A stretch of DNA of 64,000 nucleotides from JARRPM01 sp963792815 (GCA_963792815.1 CAWBXR010000006.1:310001-374000), one strand, 5' to 3'; shown: positions 46,646 through 55,633, numbered from the stretch's first letter. Program-made: numbers and translations. The notes: generated by a model from the sequence alone, not told the origin.

Positions 46646-47521
46646 TCAGTGATTGGGGAGATGAAAATTGGCCGGCTCCAGCGCGCCGATACCGTAGGCC
46701 AGCGCTATACCCAGCAGGAAAGCCACGGTCAGCTTGGTCCGGTCGTGGCTGTGAAAATGGACCTCGGGCAACAGGTCGCTCAGGGCGATGCAGATGAACG
46801 CGCCGGCGGAAAACGCCAGCGCCGCCGCCACCAGGTAATCCCTGTTGTCGCCCAGCGAATCCACCCCGAAATAAAACAGCAGCGCCCCCAGCGGGCACAT
46901 CAGGGCGAACACCAGGTTATTGGTAGCGCGGGCGCGCCGGCTCCAGCCGCCGGCAGCCATGACCGTGGTTATCGACATGGCGTCCAGGGGTTTGTGCAGC
47001 AGGATGGCCAGGAACACGCCCACCCCCAGCAGGCCTGGGGCCCCGTCGGCGATTTCACCCTGCATCACAGCTCCCAGGGCGATACCGTCGATCAGGGTAT
47101 GCACCGCCAGACCCAGCGCTATGCCCAGCCAGCTCATGCTGTGAACAGGGCTGGCGGTACCGTGGCCATGACTGTGACCGTGATCGTGGCCCAGGTGATG
47201 GTCGTGCAGGTCCTCTTCCTCATGGCTGAAATCGTGCTGGTGGAAATGGAACATGCGCAGCAACAGCAGCATGGTGATCAGGCCGAACATCAGCCAGCGC
47301 ACCGACGTGTCCGCCGCCCCCGGCCCGCCCAGCAACGCCACGCTGTGGGGCAACAGGTGGTAAAAGGCCACGCCCAGCATCAGGCCCGAGACCAGGCTCA
47401 TTGCCACCTGGGTACGGGTATGAGTCATCTTTACCCAGTTGGGCAGCAAGCCCCCCACCAGCGAGACCGCCGCGATGGCAATGCAGTAGAGAATCAGCTG
47501 TAGCTCAGGGGCCAGGGTCAT
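46646..47521 (-). CDS. ZIP family divalent metal transporter
   Basis: The 291-residue protein shows the ZIP plan: helices 1-3, a His-rich cytoplasmic loop (HHLGHDHGHSHGHG), helix 4 with HTLIDGIALGA and helix 5 with LLHKPLDAMS, the metal-conducting positions. The usual second HExxH-like motif has Lys-Pro (HKPLD), as in ZupT/ZIP II relatives. Likely substrate zinc or another divalent cation. No Zur site was identified upstream. Confidence 0.93.
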   Translation of the reverse strand: MTLAPELQLILYCIAIAAVSLVGGLLPNWVKMTHTRTQVAMSLVSGLMLGVAFYHLLPHSVALLGGPGAADTSVRWLMFGLITMLLLLRMFHFHQHDFSHEEEDLHDHHLGHDHGHSHGHGTASPVHSMSWLGIALGLAVHTLIDGIALGAVMQGEIADGAPGLLGVGVFLAILLHKPLDAMSITTVMAAGGWSRRARATNNLVFALMCPLGALLFYFGVDSLGDNRDYLVAAALAFSAGAFICIALSDLLPEVHFHSHDRTKLTVAFLLGIALAYGIGALEPANFHLPNH

Positions 47522-47670
47522 TAAGGTTTCTTGTCTGCTAGCAAAGGCCCGCGATTATCCCACAGTCCCGCGGTCTTGTAATTCATACCCGCCCCGAGGC
47601 GGTATTCCGAAAGACGTTGACAGCTAAACTAATGACCAATAGTTTGTCCGGAGATTATCAGGAGTCCACC

Positions 47671-49212
47671 ATGTCGATCTATGAACCGATAGCCTCCAGC
47701 GATGCCCGCCGGCACCTGCAACTGCGCAGCCCCGTGACCATGGAGCCCACCGGCGAGCTGGTTTGCGCCAACGCCGAGGATGTCGCTGCCGCGATTGCCA
47801 GGGCCAGGGCGGCACAACCCGCCTGGGCAAGGACATCTATGAAGGAGCGCGCGGCCATTGTGCAGCGGGCCCTGCAGATAGTGCTGGAAACCCAGGACGA
47901 GATCATCGATACGGTGGTCGCGGAGACCGGCAAGGCGCGCACCGATGCCATGAGCATGGAGATATTCTCGGTCGCGGACTCCCTGTGCTACTACGCCAAG
48001 AACGCCGAAAAATTCCTGCAACCGCGCAAGCGGCGTGTCCACGGCCTGCTGGGCATCGTCAAGCAGCTGCGGATACTCTACAAGCCGCTGGGGGTGATCG
48101 GCCTGATCACGCCCTGGAACGGGCCCTTCGTGCTGGTGATGAACCAGGCGGTCCAGGCCATCCTCGCCGGTAATACCGTCGTGGCCAAGGGCTCGGAGGT
48201 CACACCTTTTTCGGCGAAGCTGGCGGAAACCATTTTCACCCGGGCTGGTTTACCCGACGGGATTCTGCAGGTTCTGCTTGGCGACGGTGAAACCGGAGCC
48301 GCCATCGTGCGCGGCGGGGTGGACAAGATATCGTTTACCGGCAGCGTGGCCACCGGTCGCAAAGTGGCGGAAGCCTGCGCCAGCCAGCTCATTCCCTGTA
48401 CCCTGGAGCTGGGGGGCAATGACGCTATGATCGTCTGCGCGGACGCGGACCTGGACCGGGCGGCGGACGGCGCCTGGCTCGGCTCCTGCATGAACACCGG
48501 CCACTACTGCTGCGGCACGGAACGCATTTATGTGGTGGCGGCGGTCTACGATGAATTCATGCGGCTGGTCCTCGACAAGGGCAAGGCCCTGCGCCAGGGA
48601 CAGCAACACGGCTGGGACGAGGACGTGGGCGCCGTTTTCTGGGACCGCCAGATGGCCATTATCGAGGCCCACGTGGAAGACGCCCGGGCCAAGGGTGCCA
48701 ACATCCTGATGGGCGGCCGGCGCAACCCCGACCTTCCGGGCCTCTATTACCAGCCCACGGTCATCACCGGGGTCGATAACAGCATGGACATCATGCTCCA
48801 TGAGACCTTCGGCCCTGTCCTGTGCATCCAGAAGGTCGCCAGCGAAGAGGAGGCTGTCGCCCTGGCCAATGATTCGGAGTTCGGCCTCAACGGCAATGTC
48901 TGGACCAGGGACAAGGAGCGGGGTTACCAGTTGGCAGCCGCCATCGACACCGGCTCCTGCAGCGTCAACGACATGGCGGTGAGCTACGGCATTCCAGCGG
49001 CTCCCTTCGGCGGGCGCAAGAACTCCGGGGTGGGCCAGGTCAACGGCAAGAAGGGCCTGCGGGGCTACTGCCACGAAATGCCGATCGTGATCGACCGCTT
49101 CGGCGGCAAAATGCAGAATGCCTATCCCTACAGCGCCAAGAGCGCCGAGGGGATGAAAAAGCTGATGAACTTTCTCTGGGTAAAAACGCCGATCGGCCGC
49201 TGGATGAGCTAG
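47671..49212 (+). CDS. Aldehyde dehydrogenase family protein
   Basis: The start MSIYEPIASSDARRHLQLRS, preceded by AGGAG, gives 513 residues. Standard ALDH blocks are present: TPWNGPFVLVMNQAVQAI, FTGSVATGRKV, LELGGNDAMIV (general-base Glu), a cysteine-containing NTGHYCCGTERIYV in place of the common GQxC, and ETFGPVLCIQKV. The two adjacent Cys leave the nucleophile position to be confirmed. Substrate unknown; succinate-semialdehyde or betaine-aldehyde-like members are closest in feel. Confidence 0.92.
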   Translation: MSIYEPIASSDARRHLQLRSPVTMEPTGELVCANAEDVAAAIARARAAQPAWARTSMKERAAIVQRALQIVLETQDEIIDTVVAETGKARTDAMSMEIFSVADSLCYYAKNAEKFLQPRKRRVHGLLGIVKQLRILYKPLGVIGLITPWNGPFVLVMNQAVQAILAGNTVVAKGSEVTPFSAKLAETIFTRAGLPDGILQVLLGDGETGAAIVRGGVDKISFTGSVATGRKVAEACASQLIPCTLELGGNDAMIVCADADLDRAADGAWLGSCMNTGHYCCGTERIYVVAAVYDEFMRLVLDKGKALRQGQQHGWDEDVGAVFWDRQMAIIEAHVEDARAKGANILMGGRRNPDLPGLYYQPTVITGVDNSMDIMLHETFGPVLCIQKVASEEEAVALANDSEFGLNGNVWTRDKERGYQLAAAIDTGSCSVNDMAVSYGIPAAPFGGRKNSGVGQVNGKKGLRGYCHEMPIVIDRFGGKMQNAYPYSAKSAEGMKKLMNFLWVKTPIGRWMS

Positions 49213-49233
49213 GGCCTCTCGTCAGGCCCTAGC
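49208..49233. terminator. Shared hairpin between convergent ALDH and proB
   Basis: GCTAGGGCCT (49208-49217) and AGGCCCTAGC (49224-49233) form a perfect 10-bp stem with a six-base loop. Both genes' stop codons lie within the stem arms. There is no T-run; a bidirectional 3'-end structure is likely. Confidence 0.6.
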
Positions 49234-50350
49234 ACAACACCAGGTTGTCGCGGTGAATCAGCTCAGCGTCCCGCAGGTAACCCAGTACGCCCTCGATCTC
49301 GCGTGATGGCCGGCCCATGATCCGGCGGGTTTCCTCGGCGTTGTAATTGACCAGGCCCCGGGCGATCTCGCGACCGTTGCCGTCCCTGCAGGACACCATC
49401 TCGCCGAGCGTGAAGTTGCCCTGCACCGCGCGCACCCCTACCGCCAGCAAACTGCGGCCCGACTCCCGCAACACCCGCACCGCCCCCTCGTCCAGCTCCA
49501 GGCTACCCTGCACCTGCACCATACCCGCCAGCCACTGCTTGCGGGCATTCTGGGGCTGTTTACCGGTGCGCAGCCAGGTGCCCACGTTGGCGCCGCCTGT
49601 AACCGCGGCAACAATACCGTCTTCGCGCCCGGAGGCAATAATGGTCTCGGTGCCGGAGCGGGCCGCGAGCCTGGCCGCGCGCAACTTGGTCACCATACCG
49701 CCGCGTCCCAGCGCGCCTCCCTCCCCGGCCATGCCGTCAAGTTGCGGGTCGTGTACGTCACAGCTTTGCAACAACTGGGCCTCGGGGTTGCGCCGGGGGT
49801 CCTCACGGTACATGCCCTGCTGGTCGGTCAACAGCAACAGGGCATCCGCATCGATAAGGTTCGCCACCAGGGCCGCCAGGGTATCGTTGTCACCAAAGCG
49901 TATTTCGTCGGTGACCACCGTGTCATTTTCATTCACTACCGGTACCACGCCCAGTTCCAGCAGGGTTTTGAGGGTACCCCGCGCATTGAGATAGCGGTCC
50001 CGGGCGGTGACGTCGTCGTGAACCAGCAGGATCTGCGCAGTGGCGATACCGTGCTGCTTGAAAGCGTTTTCGTAGTGCTGCACCAGCACCGACTGGCCAA
50101 CCGCTGCCGCCGCCTGCAATTTGTGCAACAGGTGCGGACGGGCACTCCAGCCCAGCCTGACAATGCCGGCGGCTACCGCACCACTGGAAACCAGCACGAC
50201 TTCACATCCGCGCGCCCGCAGCTGCACCAACTGCTCAACCAGGCTGGCGATGATAACCGGGTCCAGTCCCCGCCCATCATTGGTCAGCAGCGCGCTGCCG
50301 ACCTTGACGACCCAGCGCCTTGCGCCGCTTATCTCGGCCCTGTCAGACAT
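49229..50350 (-). CDS. proB: Glutamate 5-kinase
   Basis: The 373-residue protein has the amino-acid kinase N-domain (WVVKVGSALLTNDGRGLD, VVLVSSGAVAAG, VPVVNENDTVV) and a C-terminal PUA domain from about residue 280. It performs the first step of proline synthesis, ATP-dependent phosphorylation of glutamate. It starts 8 bases after the obg stop, an arrangement common in gammaproteobacteria. Confidence 0.97.
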   Translation of the reverse strand: MSDRAEISGARRWVVKVGSALLTNDGRGLDPVIIASLVEQLVQLRARGCEVVLVSSGAVAAGIVRLGWSARPHLLHKLQAAAAVGQSVLVQHYENAFKQHGIATAQILLVHDDVTARDRYLNARGTLKTLLELGVVPVVNENDTVVTDEIRFGDNDTLAALVANLIDADALLLLTDQQGMYREDPRRNPEAQLLQSCDVHDPQLDGMAGEGGALGRGGMVTKLRAARLAARSGTETIIASGREDGIVAAVTGGANVGTWLRTGKQPQNARKQWLAGMVQVQGSLELDEGAVRVLRESGRSLLAVGVRAVQGNFTLGEMVSCRDGNGREIARGLVNYNAEETRRIMGRPSREIEGVLGYLRDAELIHRDNLVLC

Positions 50351-50358
50351 AACGGGAC

Positions 50359-51561
50359 TCAGGGTACATATTCGACCTCCACGTCAAAGTCGTCATCTTC
50401 GTCGTCGTCAATATCGTCGCTTCCGTCCTCACCGCGGGAACGCTGCCGCTGGCGGGCCCGGTATTCCTCGACCCGCTGCCTCGCCTCCTCCTGCATGGCG
50501 AGCTGCATTTCGCGCTCCGCCTCCGCAAGCTCCGGGTCCGCCTGCTCGGCGGCCCGCCGCTCCTCGAGGTAAATCATCATGTCGCCACACAGAGGCGCGG
50601 TTCCCTCGCCGTTGATCGCGGAGATGGCATACACCCGCCCCTCCCAGCCCAGCGCCTCCAGCAGGGCCTCGCGCCGCGCGGCAAAGGTGTCGGCATCCAG
50701 CAGGTCACTCTTGTTGAGCACCAGCCAACGCTCACGTGACGCCAGGGTGGGACTGAACCGTTCCAGCTCGCGCACGATGGACAGGGCCGCGTCGGCGGGT
50801 TCACTGCCATCGAATGGCGCCATATCCACCAGGTGCAGCAAAATGCGGTTGCGGGTGAGGTGCTTCAGGAAGCGGATACCCAGCCCGGCCCCATCCGATG
50901 CTCCCTCGATAAGCCCGGGAATATCCGCCACCACAAAGCTCCGGTGCGCCTCGACTTTCACCACCCCCAGGTTGGGCACAAGGGTGGTAAACGGATAGTC
51001 GGCAACCTTGGGCGTGGCGGAGGAGACGGCCCGGATAAAGGTAGACTTACCGGCATTAGGCAGGCCCAGCAGGCCCACATCCGCCAGCACTTTCAGTTCC
51101 AGCTTGAGGTCCCGGTGTTCGCCCTCGCTGCCCTTGGTGGTCTGCCGCGGCGCCCGGTTGGTGCTCGACTTGAAGCGGGTATTGCCCAGCCCGTGAAACC
51201 CGCCCTGGGCCACTATCAGCCGCTGCCCGGGCACGGACAGGTCCCCCAGCATCTCGCCGGTGTCTTCATCCAGGATGGTTGTTCCCACAGGCACCTGCAG
51301 GACGAGGTCCTCCCCGCTCTTGCCGGTCTTGTTCTGGCCGCGCCCCGATTCGCCGTTCTGGGCCCGGAACGCGCGCTGGAAGCGGAAGTCCACCATGGTG
51401 TTGAGCGAGTCATTCGCTTCCATGATGACGCTACCGCCATCCCCGCCGTCGCCGCCGTCGGGGCCGCCCTTGGGGATATACTTCTCCCGCCGGAAACTGA
51501 GGCAGCCACTGCCGCCATTACCGGCGAAAACCTTGATACTTGCCTCGTCTACGAATTTCAT
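50359..51561 (-). CDS. obg: GTPase Obg/CgtA
   Basis: The 400-residue protein has the glycine-rich Obg fold (VFAGNGGSGCLSFRREKYIP, GGPDGGDGGDGGSV), the GTPase domain (GLPNAGKST P-loop, DIPGLIEGA switch, NKSDLLD) and a strongly acidic C-terminal tail (DDIDDDEDDDFDVEVEYVP). It takes part in late 50S subunit assembly and stringent control. Downstream of rpmA on the same strand, but separated by an unusual 540-base gap with repeats. Confidence 0.98.
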   Translation of the reverse strand: MKFVDEASIKVFAGNGGSGCLSFRREKYIPKGGPDGGDGGDGGSVIMEANDSLNTMVDFRFQRAFRAQNGESGRGQNKTGKSGEDLVLQVPVGTTILDEDTGEMLGDLSVPGQRLIVAQGGFHGLGNTRFKSSTNRAPRQTTKGSEGEHRDLKLELKVLADVGLLGLPNAGKSTFIRAVSSATPKVADYPFTTLVPNLGVVKVEAHRSFVVADIPGLIEGASDGAGLGIRFLKHLTRNRILLHLVDMAPFDGSEPADAALSIVRELERFSPTLASRERWLVLNKSDLLDADTFAARREALLEALGWEGRVYAISAINGEGTAPLCGDMMIYLEERRAAEQADPELAEAEREMQLAMQEEARQRVEEYRARQRQRSRGEDGSDDIDDDEDDDFDVEVEYVP

Positions 51562-51703
51562 CTTTGTTCCAATTTGTTGCTGGCCAGGTTTTTGGGACCC
51601 CCGGCTGGATTGCCAGTATATCCAAAAATTCTGGCGTGGATTATTTCAGTCGCTAAACAGAAGCCGGCTGGGGCATAGAACTTATTGCCGTTCCGTTCCA
51701 TTC

Positions 51704-51787
51704 GCGGCGCAGAGCGGGGATTGCCTCGCTCCACTCCCTCGGCGTGCGCCTTCAATGTTCCGCGAGGCAATCCCCGCTCTGCACCGC
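51704..51787. repeat. Hairpin repeat element copy A between obg and rpmA
   Basis: Perfect 21-bp arms (51709-51729 and 51762-51782) extend to 26 bp with one mismatch (51704-51787). The loop and first bases of the right arm contain a 33-nt core, 51731-51763, with CCACTCCCTCGGCG and TTCAATGTTCCGC. An outer pair GAACTTA/TAAGTTC brackets the element (about 51678-51795). The core recurs in opposite orientation in copy B. No gene is inside. Confidence 0.75.
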
Positions 51788-51859
51788 TCTAAGTTCAAAT
51801 CTAAAAGGTTCATTAGCACCGCCAGTACTTTCGGCGGATTGGTTATACGCTCGATGTGA

Positions 51860-52008
51860 GGCAGGGGTCCGGGTGTGTTCTGGCGGAATATTAAAGGCCA
51901 GCGCCGAGGGAGTGGCGGGAGACAGCGAAGCGCTTTAAGGCTCCCAACCGACTGAGGGCACCCCGGAGGGGCGCGGCCATGGAGCCGGGACACACCCGGA
52001 CTCCTGCC
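51860..52008. repeat. Hairpin repeat element copy B, opposite orientation
   Basis: Arms 51860-51884 and 51984-52008 pair over about 25 positions, including the exact 12-bp GTCCGGGTGTGT/ACACACCCGGAC. The minus strand of 51883-51915 repeats the copy A core (CCACTCCCTCGGCG, then TTTAATATTCCGC), about 27 of 33 positions identical, while the arms are unrelated to those of copy A. Between core and right arm lie about 70 further bases with no recognised function. Confidence 0.7.
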
Positions 52009-52049
52009 GACAATGGAACGCCCCATCGAAGACGACAGGAATCTGCAAT

Positions 52050-52077
52050 AAAAAAAGCCCCGTCAAACGACGAGGCT
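52050..52077 (-). terminator. Intrinsic terminator of rplU-rpmA
   Basis: On the minus strand a 9-bp stem (AGCCTCGTC/GACGGGGCT, one G-T pair) with a four-base loop is followed by seven T. It lies just after the rpmA stop, so obg probably needs its own promoter in the repeat-bearing gap or is fed by readthrough. Confidence 0.88.
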
Positions 52078-52104
52078 TCGCGTTACCCGGCTTGAAGCCG
52101 CGCC

Positions 52105-52362
52105 TCAGGCGCTCACTATCTGAACGAACTTGCGGCTGTTGGGGCCCTTGGTCACGAACTCGACCTTGCCGTCGGCGGTAGCGAACAGGGTGTGATCCTT
52201 GCCGATACCCACGTTGGTGCCGGGGTGGAAGCGAGTGCCGCGCTGACGCACGATAATGCTGCCTGCCTGCACTGTCTCACCGCCAAAGCGCTTGACGCCC
52301 AGGCGTTTGCTTTCGGAATCACGTCCGTTGCGGGTACTACCACCAGCTTTCTTGTGTGCCAT
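52105..52362 (-). CDS. rpmA: 50S ribosomal protein L27
   Basis: The 85-residue protein begins MAHKKAGGSTRNGRDSESKR, the canonical L27 N-terminus reaching the peptidyl transferase centre, and ends with GPNSRKFVQIVSA. It follows rplU by 16 bases in the usual L21-L27 operon. Confidence 0.99.
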   Translation of the reverse strand: MAHKKAGGSTRNGRDSESKRLGVKRFGGETVQAGSIIVRQRGTRFHPGTNVGIGKDHTLFATADGKVEFVTKGPNSRKFVQIVSA

Positions 52363-52378
52363 TGCTCAAACCCTCCTG

Positions 52379-52690
52379 TTACGCCGAAATACCGGTTATT
52401 TTCACCTCGGTGAACCACTGGCGGTGACCAGTTTCTCTCCGGTAGTGCTTGCGGCGACTGAACTTGATGATCTTGACCTTCTTGTGACGACCGTGGGCAA
52501 CCACTTCTGCGGTTACCTTGCTGCCGGCAACCACGGGGGTGCCGATCTTGATGCTGTCACCGCCACCAACCATCAACACCTTGTCGAACTCGACGGTATC
52601 GCCGGTTGCGGCTTCAATTTTTTCCAGTTTCAGGGTTTCGCCTTCCACCACGCGATGCTGCTTGCCACCGCTTTCAATCACTGCGTACAT
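52379..52690 (-). CDS. rplU: 50S ribosomal protein L21
   Basis: The 103-residue protein, MYAVIESGGKQHRVVEGETL through KKVKIIKFSRRKHYRRETGH, is a typical L21. It is the first gene of the operon, with a leader of about 130 bases containing a terminator-like hairpin and a good promoter upstream (separate entries). Confidence 0.99.
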   Translation of the reverse strand: MYAVIESGGKQHRVVEGETLKLEKIEAATGDTVEFDKVLMVGGGDSIKIGTPVVAGSKVTAEVVAHGRHKKVKIIKFSRRKHYRRETGHRQWFTEVKITGISA

Positions 52691-52725
52691 ATCATGCTCC
52701 GTTGAGTTAGCCTGCTCGCTGTTGG

Positions 52726-52749
52726 AAAAAAAACCTTGTAAATCAAGGT
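52726..52749 (-). terminator. Terminator-like hairpin in the rplU leader (possible attenuator)
   Basis: On the minus strand ACCTTG-N5-CAAGGT is followed by eight T, ending 36 bases before the rplU start codon. It lies between the promoter and the gene, so it would stop transcription early unless antiterminated. The stem is only six bp, so its strength is uncertain. Confidence 0.5.
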
Positions 52750-52825
52750 GGCAGAGACCGGCACTAACAGTTGGTTAAACCAACCCACGCGGCCACCGGG
52801 GCACGGCAGGGGTCAGAGGGCGGCG

Positions 52826-52854
52826 ATTTTACTCAAATACGCTCCCTACAGCAA
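52826..52854 (-). promoter_or_regulatory. rplU: Sigma70 promoter for rplU-rpmA
   Basis: On the minus strand TTGCTG (52854-52849), a 17-base spacer and TAAAAT (52831-52826). The expected transcript start is near 52819, giving a leader of about 130 bases. Confidence 0.65.
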
Positions 52855-52873
52855 GGCTTAGTTGGGTCCCGGG

Positions 52874-52902
52874 TTGACAGGCCGTTGGCGGCACCCTAGC
52901 AT
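52874..52902 (+). promoter_or_regulatory. ispB: Sigma70 promoter for ispB
   Basis: A consensus TTGACA (52874-52879), 17-base spacer and TAGCAT (52897-52902). The expected start of transcription near 52909 lies after the in-frame ATG at 52901 and before that at 52931, which supports 52931 as the ispB start codon. Confidence 0.75.
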
Positions 52903-52930
52903 GCGCGGGCACTTTCAAGCCACCCAAGCC

Positions 52931-53893
52931 ATGCAAGAAGTACGCGCTACAGTCTCCAGGGAATTTGAGCAGGTCAACCAGCTCATCGTAGACCAGTTGC
53001 ATTCCGACGTGGCCATGGTGGAAAACGTCGGCCACTATATTGTCGATGCCGGCGGCAAACGCCTGCGGCCGCTGCTGGTGCTGCTGTCCGCTTCCGCCCT
53101 GGGTCCCTGCAGCCCCGCCCACATAAAGTTCGCGGCGATCATCGAGTTCATCCATACCGCCACCCTGCTGCACGACGACGTGGTGGATATTTCCAACCTG
53201 CGCCGCGGCCGGCCTACTGCCAATGCCGAGTTTGGCAATGCGCCCTCTGTTCTGGTGGGGGATTTCCTCTATACCCGCGCATTCCAGCTGATGGTGCAAC
53301 TGGGTGATATGGACATTCTCGACCACATGGCGGACACCACCAATACGATCGCCGAGGGCGAGGTCCTGCAGCTGGTGCGCGCCGGCCAGGCCGACACTAG
53401 CCGGGAGCAGTATCTCGACGTGATCACCCGCAAGACCGCCATCCTGTTTGCCGCCGCCTGCTACGGCGCGGCCTCCCTCAGTGGTGCAGACCTGTCCCTG
53501 CGCCAGTCCATGCGCGATTTCGGCCTCAACCTGGGTATTGCTTTCCAGATGATCGATGACGTGCTGGACTACGAGGGCGACCCCGAGGCGATGGGTAAGA
53601 ATGTCGGGGACGACCTGACGGAAGGCAAGACCACCCTGCCCCTGATTCACGCCATGCAGGTGGGCTCGGCTGCGGAGCGAGAGCTGATTCGCGATGCCAT
53701 TTCGAACAAGAGTGCCCGCCAACTGAACGAGGTGGTGGCTGCGGTGCAACGCTGCGGCTCACTGGACTACACCCGGGCCCAGGCGCGACACTACCACGAC
53801 CTGGCCCTGGCACAGTTGCAGCACCTTGCGCCCAGTACCTGGCGCGACGCGCTGGAGCGCATTACCCACCTGTCGATCCACCGGGACCACTGA
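52931..53893 (+). CDS. ispB: Octaprenyl (polyprenyl) diphosphate synthase
   Basis: The 320-residue protein has both Asp-rich motifs of trans-prenyltransferases: LLHDDVVD (Asp82-Asp86) followed by RRGRPTAN, and MIDDVLDYEGD. GGKRLRPLL binds IPP. It makes the side chain of ubiquinone/menaquinone. The divergent pairing with rplU-rpmA is standard in gammaproteobacteria. Confidence 0.96.
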   Translation: MQEVRATVSREFEQVNQLIVDQLHSDVAMVENVGHYIVDAGGKRLRPLLVLLSASALGPCSPAHIKFAAIIEFIHTATLLHDDVVDISNLRRGRPTANAEFGNAPSVLVGDFLYTRAFQLMVQLGDMDILDHMADTTNTIAEGEVLQLVRAGQADTSREQYLDVITRKTAILFAAACYGAASLSGADLSLRQSMRDFGLNLGIAFQMIDDVLDYEGDPEAMGKNVGDDLTEGKTTLPLIHAMQVGSAAERELIRDAISNKSARQLNEVVAAVQRCGSLDYTRAQARHYHDLALAQLQHLAPSTWRDALERITHLSIHRDH

Positions 53894-53986
53894 ACCGCGC
53901 TGCCGCGACGCCGGCAGCGACATTGCACCCGCCTGACGGCCTTCCTATACTCGGGTCTCCGAATCCCCGCCCCGCAAGGTCCCGGC

Positions 53987-55633
53987 ATGACAGCAAACAC
54001 GCTCCTTTCCCAGCTACCCGGCTATCGCGAATTACAGACTCTGGCGGACGAACTGCGCTCCGCGTCCATGGAGCAACTGTTCGAGCAGGACCCGCAGCGT
54101 GCGGCGGATTTCACCCTCACCGCCGCCGGATTGCGGCTGGATTTCTCCAAGCACCTGCTGACCAGGCCCGCCCTGGTACAGCTGCTGGAGCTGGCGCAGC
54201 AAAGCGGCCTGCAGATGGATATTGCCGCCCTGTTCGATGGAGAGCACATCAACAACACCGAGGACAGGCCGGCCCTGCATACCCTGTTGCGCGCCTCCAG
54301 CAGCCACGGCCTGGACGACAAGTATGCCGAGGTGGTGGCGGCCCGCGCCCTGATGAAGCAGTGGGCGGACCGCCTCAACAGCGGCGAGCAGAAGGGCTAT
54401 TCCGGGGCGACCATTACCGATGTCGTGAATATCGGCATCGGCGGTTCGGACCTGGGACCGCGCCTGGTTACCGAGGCGCTGAAACCTTACCAGGGTAATA
54501 TCAGCTGCCACTATGTCGCCAACGTCGACCCCGCCGACCTGCAGGACACCCTGCTGGACCTCGACCCCGAGTCCACCCTGTTTATCGTCTGCTCCAAATC
54601 CTTTCGCACGGAAGAGACCCTCACCAACAGCCTGGCCGCCAGGGACTGGCTGCTCAACGCGGGTGCAGCCGAATCGGACCTGGACCGGCATTTCCTCGCC
54701 GTCACCTCCAACCTGCAGGCCGCGGCCGACTTCGGCATTCCCGCCGCCAACTGCCTGCCCATGTGGGACTGGGTGGGGGGCCGGTACTCGGTCTGGTCGG
54801 CCATTGGCCTGAGCTGCGCGATCGCCGTCGGCTGGACGGGTTTTGAGGAGTTCCTGGCGGGCGCAGAGGCGATGGACGAACACTTCCACAGCAGCGCCCT
54901 GGGGGAGAATATGCCCCTGCGCCTGAGCCTGCTGGAGCTGTGGTACAGCAATTTTCTCGGGGCGGGCAACCATGTTGTCCTGCCCTACGACAACAGCCTG
55001 CAGCGACTGCCGGATTTCCTCCAGCAGCTGACCATGGAAAGCAATGGCAAGCGGGTCAGCGCCCAGGGAAAGCCGCTGCCCTATACGACGGGCCCGGTGC
55101 TGTGGGGCTCCGCAGGCACCATGGGGCAGCACTCATTCCACCAGCTGCTGCACCAGGGCACCCAGCTGTGCCCCGCTGATTTCATACTGCCGCTGCAGAC
55201 CCATACCGGGATGGCCGAGCAGCACCGGCGGCTGGTGGCCAACGGCCTGGCCCAGAGCCGCACCCTGATGGTGGGCCGCTCACCCGAGGCCGCGCGCGCC
55301 GCCCTGCTGGAGCGCGGCCTGGGCGAGGAGGAAGCCGACAGGCTCGCTCCCCACCTGGCCATGCCCGGCAACCGGCCCAGCAGTGTCATCACCATGGATT
55401 CGGTCAACCCGGGCAGCCTGGGGGCATTGCTGGCACTTTACGAGCACCGCACGTTCTGCAGCGCAATGCTCTGGGGTATCAACCCCTTCGACCAGTGGGG
55501 TGTGGAACTGGGCAAGGAAATAGGCACGGAGATTCTGGCGCGCCTGTCCGGGGAGACTGGCGCAGGGTCGATGGACCCGGCCACGGAGCGCCTGATGCGC
55601 GAATGGCGCGAGGCGCAATCCGGGCCCGGTTGA
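53987..55633 (+). CDS. pgi: Glucose-6-phosphate isomerase
   Basis: The 548-residue protein shows the PGI blocks NIGIGGSDLGPRLV, WDWVGGRYSVWSAIGL and the C-terminal GVELGKEIGTEIL, with the catalytic Glu and His regions (VLWGSAGTMGQHSFHQLLHQG). It interconverts glucose-6-P and fructose-6-P, linking glycolysis to the nucleotide-sugar genes on the opposite strand. Its stop and the manB stop form a TGATCA palindrome. Confidence 0.97.
   Translation: MTANTLLSQLPGYRELQTLADELRSASMEQLFEQDPQRAADFTLTAAGLRLDFSKHLLTRPALVQLLELAQQSGLQMDIAALFDGEHINNTEDRPALHTLLRASSSHGLDDKYAEVVAARALMKQWADRLNSGEQKGYSGATITDVVNIGIGGSDLGPRLVTEALKPYQGNISCHYVANVDPADLQDTLLDLDPESTLFIVCSKSFRTEETLTNSLAARDWLLNAGAAESDLDRHFLAVTSNLQAAADFGIPAANCLPMWDWVGGRYSVWSAIGLSCAIAVGWTGFEEFLAGAEAMDEHFHSSALGENMPLRLSLLELWYSNFLGAGNHVVLPYDNSLQRLPDFLQQLTMESNGKRVSAQGKPLPYTTGPVLWGSAGTMGQHSFHQLLHQGTQLCPADFILPLQTHTGMAEQHRRLVANGLAQSRTLMVGRSPEAARAALLERGLGEEEADRLAPHLAMPGNRPSSVITMDSVNPGSLGALLALYEHRTFCSAMLWGINPFDQWGVELGKEIGTEILARLSGETGAGSMDPATERLMREWREAQSGPG

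Noticed and set aside
51704..52008. Insertion sequence remnant
   Set aside because: There is no transposase frame. The two elements have different arms, unlike terminal repeats of one IS, and no target duplication is evident.
51562..52104. tRNA or known small RNA in the obg-rpmA gap
   Set aside because: No cloverleaf, anticodon arm or CCA end can be formed; the folds there are long simple hairpins.
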